A DNA stretch of 8,041 nucleotides from an uncultured Bacilli bacterium (GTDB taxonomy: Bacteria; Bacillota_I; Bacilli_A; RF39; UBA660), in NCBI GenBank assembly GCA_944363865.1, contig CALVVN010000006.1, positions 1 to 8,041 on the forward strand, read 5' to 3'. The position numbers were made by a program, and so were the translations under genes. Below the pieces are notes generated by a model. It was not told the DNA's origin, searched no databases, and was given only the letters and a program-made list of their open reading frames with translations. Shown here piece by piece: positions 6,991 through 8,041 of this stretch (the first letter of the stretch is position 1; the number at the start of each line of letters is the position of its first letter).

Positions 6991-7000
6991 CTATTTTATG

Positions 7001-7678
7001 TCAATTTAACATTATTTTGATTATGCTTCCTTCTTTTACTCGCGCACCTGCTGATGGTGATGTGCTAATTACTTTATCACCTGACCCAGAGTATTCTATT
7101 GTAAAACCGCTCAATGACTTTATCGCTTCTTTTTTTGTCATGTTCACCACATCTGGAACTGTAACATATTTTTGTTCATACCACAGGTATTCTCTTGGTA
7201 AACCAGTGTTGTCTTCTTCTATATCATATAAATTTATTATTGTTTTTAAGATGCTCCCTGCAATAGGTGCAGCTACCGTTCCACCGTATTGTGTAACCCC
7301 TTTTGCATTGTCTATGGCTATATAAATAACATATTCTGGGTCATCTGCTGGCATAAATCCAATGAATGATAGAACATAATTTCCTACCATGTATTTTCCG
7401 TCACTTCCTACTTTTTGTGCTGTCCCTGTTTTACCACCAACTCGGTAATTTTCTATATAAGCATTTCTTCCACTTCCATTTGCAACAACACTTTCTAAAA
7501 CATATTTTACTAATTCGCTAGTTTCTTCACTTATTACTTTTTCTTTTTTTATTGTCGGTAAAAATTCATCAATTATAACTGATGTCTCTGGTTCACTTAT
7601 GGCTTTTACTATGTATGGTTGCATCATTGTACCTCCATTAACTATTGTGGAAACTGATTGTACTTGTTGTATAGTCGT
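7001..7678 (-). pseudogene. spoVD: 3' fragment of a SpoVD-like class B penicillin-binding protein, interrupted by element insertion
   Basis: The reading frame carries the C-terminal third of a class B transpeptidase. It contains a segment TTIQQVQSVSTIVNGGTMM that matches the conserved TPIQQV...VNGGT of SpoVD. The KTG box follows in RVGGKTGTAQK (62-72, counting from the ATG at 7627). Next come the conserved FIGFMPADDPEYV and QYGGTVAAPIAG, then a linker LPREYLWYEQKYVTVPD and one PASTA domain (about 154-208). The linker plus single PASTA layout is typical of SpoVD, the transpeptidase that crosslinks spore cortex; a division PBP is less likely. Missing are the membrane anchor, the dimerisation domain and the SxxK and SxN active-site motifs, which would need about 400 more residues. 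Upstream of 7678 the frame hits a stop and recombinase coding begins. Without the catalytic Ser the fragment cannot be a working enzyme. Element excision might restore the gene, which is an inference. Confidence 0.88.
7622..7636 (-). promoter_or_regulatory. Ribosome-binding-like site and tandem ATG at the start of the PBP fragment
   Basis: Directly after the recombinase stop codon (7640-7638) comes GGAGG (7636-7632). ATG codons follow 4 and 7 bases downstream (7627 and 7624), in the PBP frame. The GGAGG is part of the conserved Gly-Gly codons, so it may be coincidental. Even so, it could let ribosomes ending on the recombinase reinitiate and make the truncated polypeptide. Confidence 0.35.
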
Positions 7679-8041
7679 CTATTAAATGAAACTTTCTACC
7701 TAAATTATCAGAGAATGTATTGATGCTTTCTCCTGTTTTCATATAAATATCTAGTTTTATCTTTTTATCCTTTTCTTTATAAACATAAATTCTATCAATT
7801 AATTCATTAAATACATCATTGAAACACTCATCATCAGTTAAACAATTATCTAATATTTTTTTTAATTCATTAATTTTATTTTCAATATAGTTTTTATCTT
7901 GCTTATTATTTTGCAGTTCATTTAATCTTTTTTGATTCGTAATTATTTCTTCATTAATCAAATCTACCTGTTTTTTATAGTCCTCTTTAGATAAATATTC
8001 TTCCATAACAAGTTCTAATAATTTATCTTTTTTATTATGAA
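7638..8041 (-). CDS. C-terminal part of a large serine recombinase (partial, 5' end outside window)
   Basis: The frame is open from the window edge to TAA at 7638-7640, giving 133 residues. It is best read as the C-terminal end of a large serine recombinase, the class that integrates and excises elements without a resolvase partner. The visible part begins with a Lys/Glu/Leu-rich segment. It includes LSKEDYKKQVDLINEEI, matching the usual (I)SKEEY coiled-coil start, then a heptad-like helix through about residue 65. After that come FNELIDRIYVYKEKDKKIKLDIYMKTGE, the typical terminal strand region following the coiled coil, and a short tail. The catalytic Ser domain, zinc ribbon and DNA-binding domains lie outside. 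An ATG at 8006 is internal, not a start. The last dozen or so codons lie in DNA homologous to spoVD in another frame, so the gene abuts the attachment junction, as is common for these integrases. Confidence 0.82.
   Translation of the reverse strand, partial: HNKKDKLLELVMEEYLSKEDYKKQVDLINEEIITNQKRLNELQNNKQDKNYIENKINELKKILDNCLTDDECFNDVFNELIDRIYVYKEKDKKIKLDIYMKTGESINTFSDNLGRKFHLIDDYTTSTISFHNS
7664..7681. other. Predicted attachment-site junction between the element and spoVD
   Basis: In the PBP frame (minus strand) codons from 7672 downward read IQQVQSVSTIVNGGT, as in SpoVD proteins. The codon at 7675-7673 is Thr where the family has a near-invariant Pro (TPIQ or TPLQ), and a TAG stop stands at 7681-7679. 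The switch from element to host DNA is therefore placed at about 7670-7678. Serine recombinases exchange strands at a two-base core, which cannot be named without the other end. Confidence 0.6.

Noticed and set aside
7638..8006. Reading 7638-8006 as a complete small protein starting at ATG 8006
   Set aside because: The frame is open to the window edge, and the residues upstream (KKDKLLELV) continue the recombinase pattern, so it is the 3' part of a larger gene.

Overview
The window is very AT-rich. All recognisable genes lie on the minus strand, so gene order runs from high to low coordinates. The standard bacterial code fits: TGA is used as a stop and Trp is TGG. Start codons are ATG, TTG or GTG preceded by AGGAGG-like sites. 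The gene content (SpoVD-type transpeptidase, SpoVE/FtsW-type SEDS protein, an anaerobe-associated radical SAM pair, a DUF4430 lipoprotein) points to a low-GC, probably anaerobic and probably spore-forming member of the Bacillota. The sequence does not resolve the genus.

Right end (8041 to about 7001): the 3' end of a large serine recombinase gene runs directly into the 3' third of a SpoVD-like penicillin-binding protein gene. The PBP fragment keeps the KTG box and one PASTA domain but lacks everything upstream. PBP homology begins at about 7672-7675, inside the last codons of the recombinase, in another frame. This looks like one end of an integrated element whose recombinase inserted into spoVD. 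The arrangement recalls sporulation-gene intervening elements that are excised during development, but the other end is outside the window.

Middle (6929 to 4839): mraY and a spoVE/ftsW-type gene follow in the same direction. They make and handle lipid-linked peptidoglycan precursor, the pathway in which SpoVD acts. murE, murD and murG, often found in such clusters, are absent from this stretch. A possible promoter directly before mraY could keep it expressed despite the upstream insertion.

Left-middle (4729 to 412): this looks like a five-gene operon: a radical SAM protein of the putative DNA repair type with a C-terminal clamp-binding-like motif, its usual DUF4130-type partner (ATGA overlap), a divergent GroEL paralogue (20-base overlap), a DUF4430 lipoprotein, and a small membrane protein (8-base overlap). 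A hairpin followed by a T-tract (350-388) ends it.

Left end (235 to 1): a consensus TTGACA-N17-TATAAT promoter drives a new gene for a membrane-anchored, probably surface-exposed protein, cut off by the window edge. No tRNA, rRNA, CRISPR array or insertion sequence was seen.
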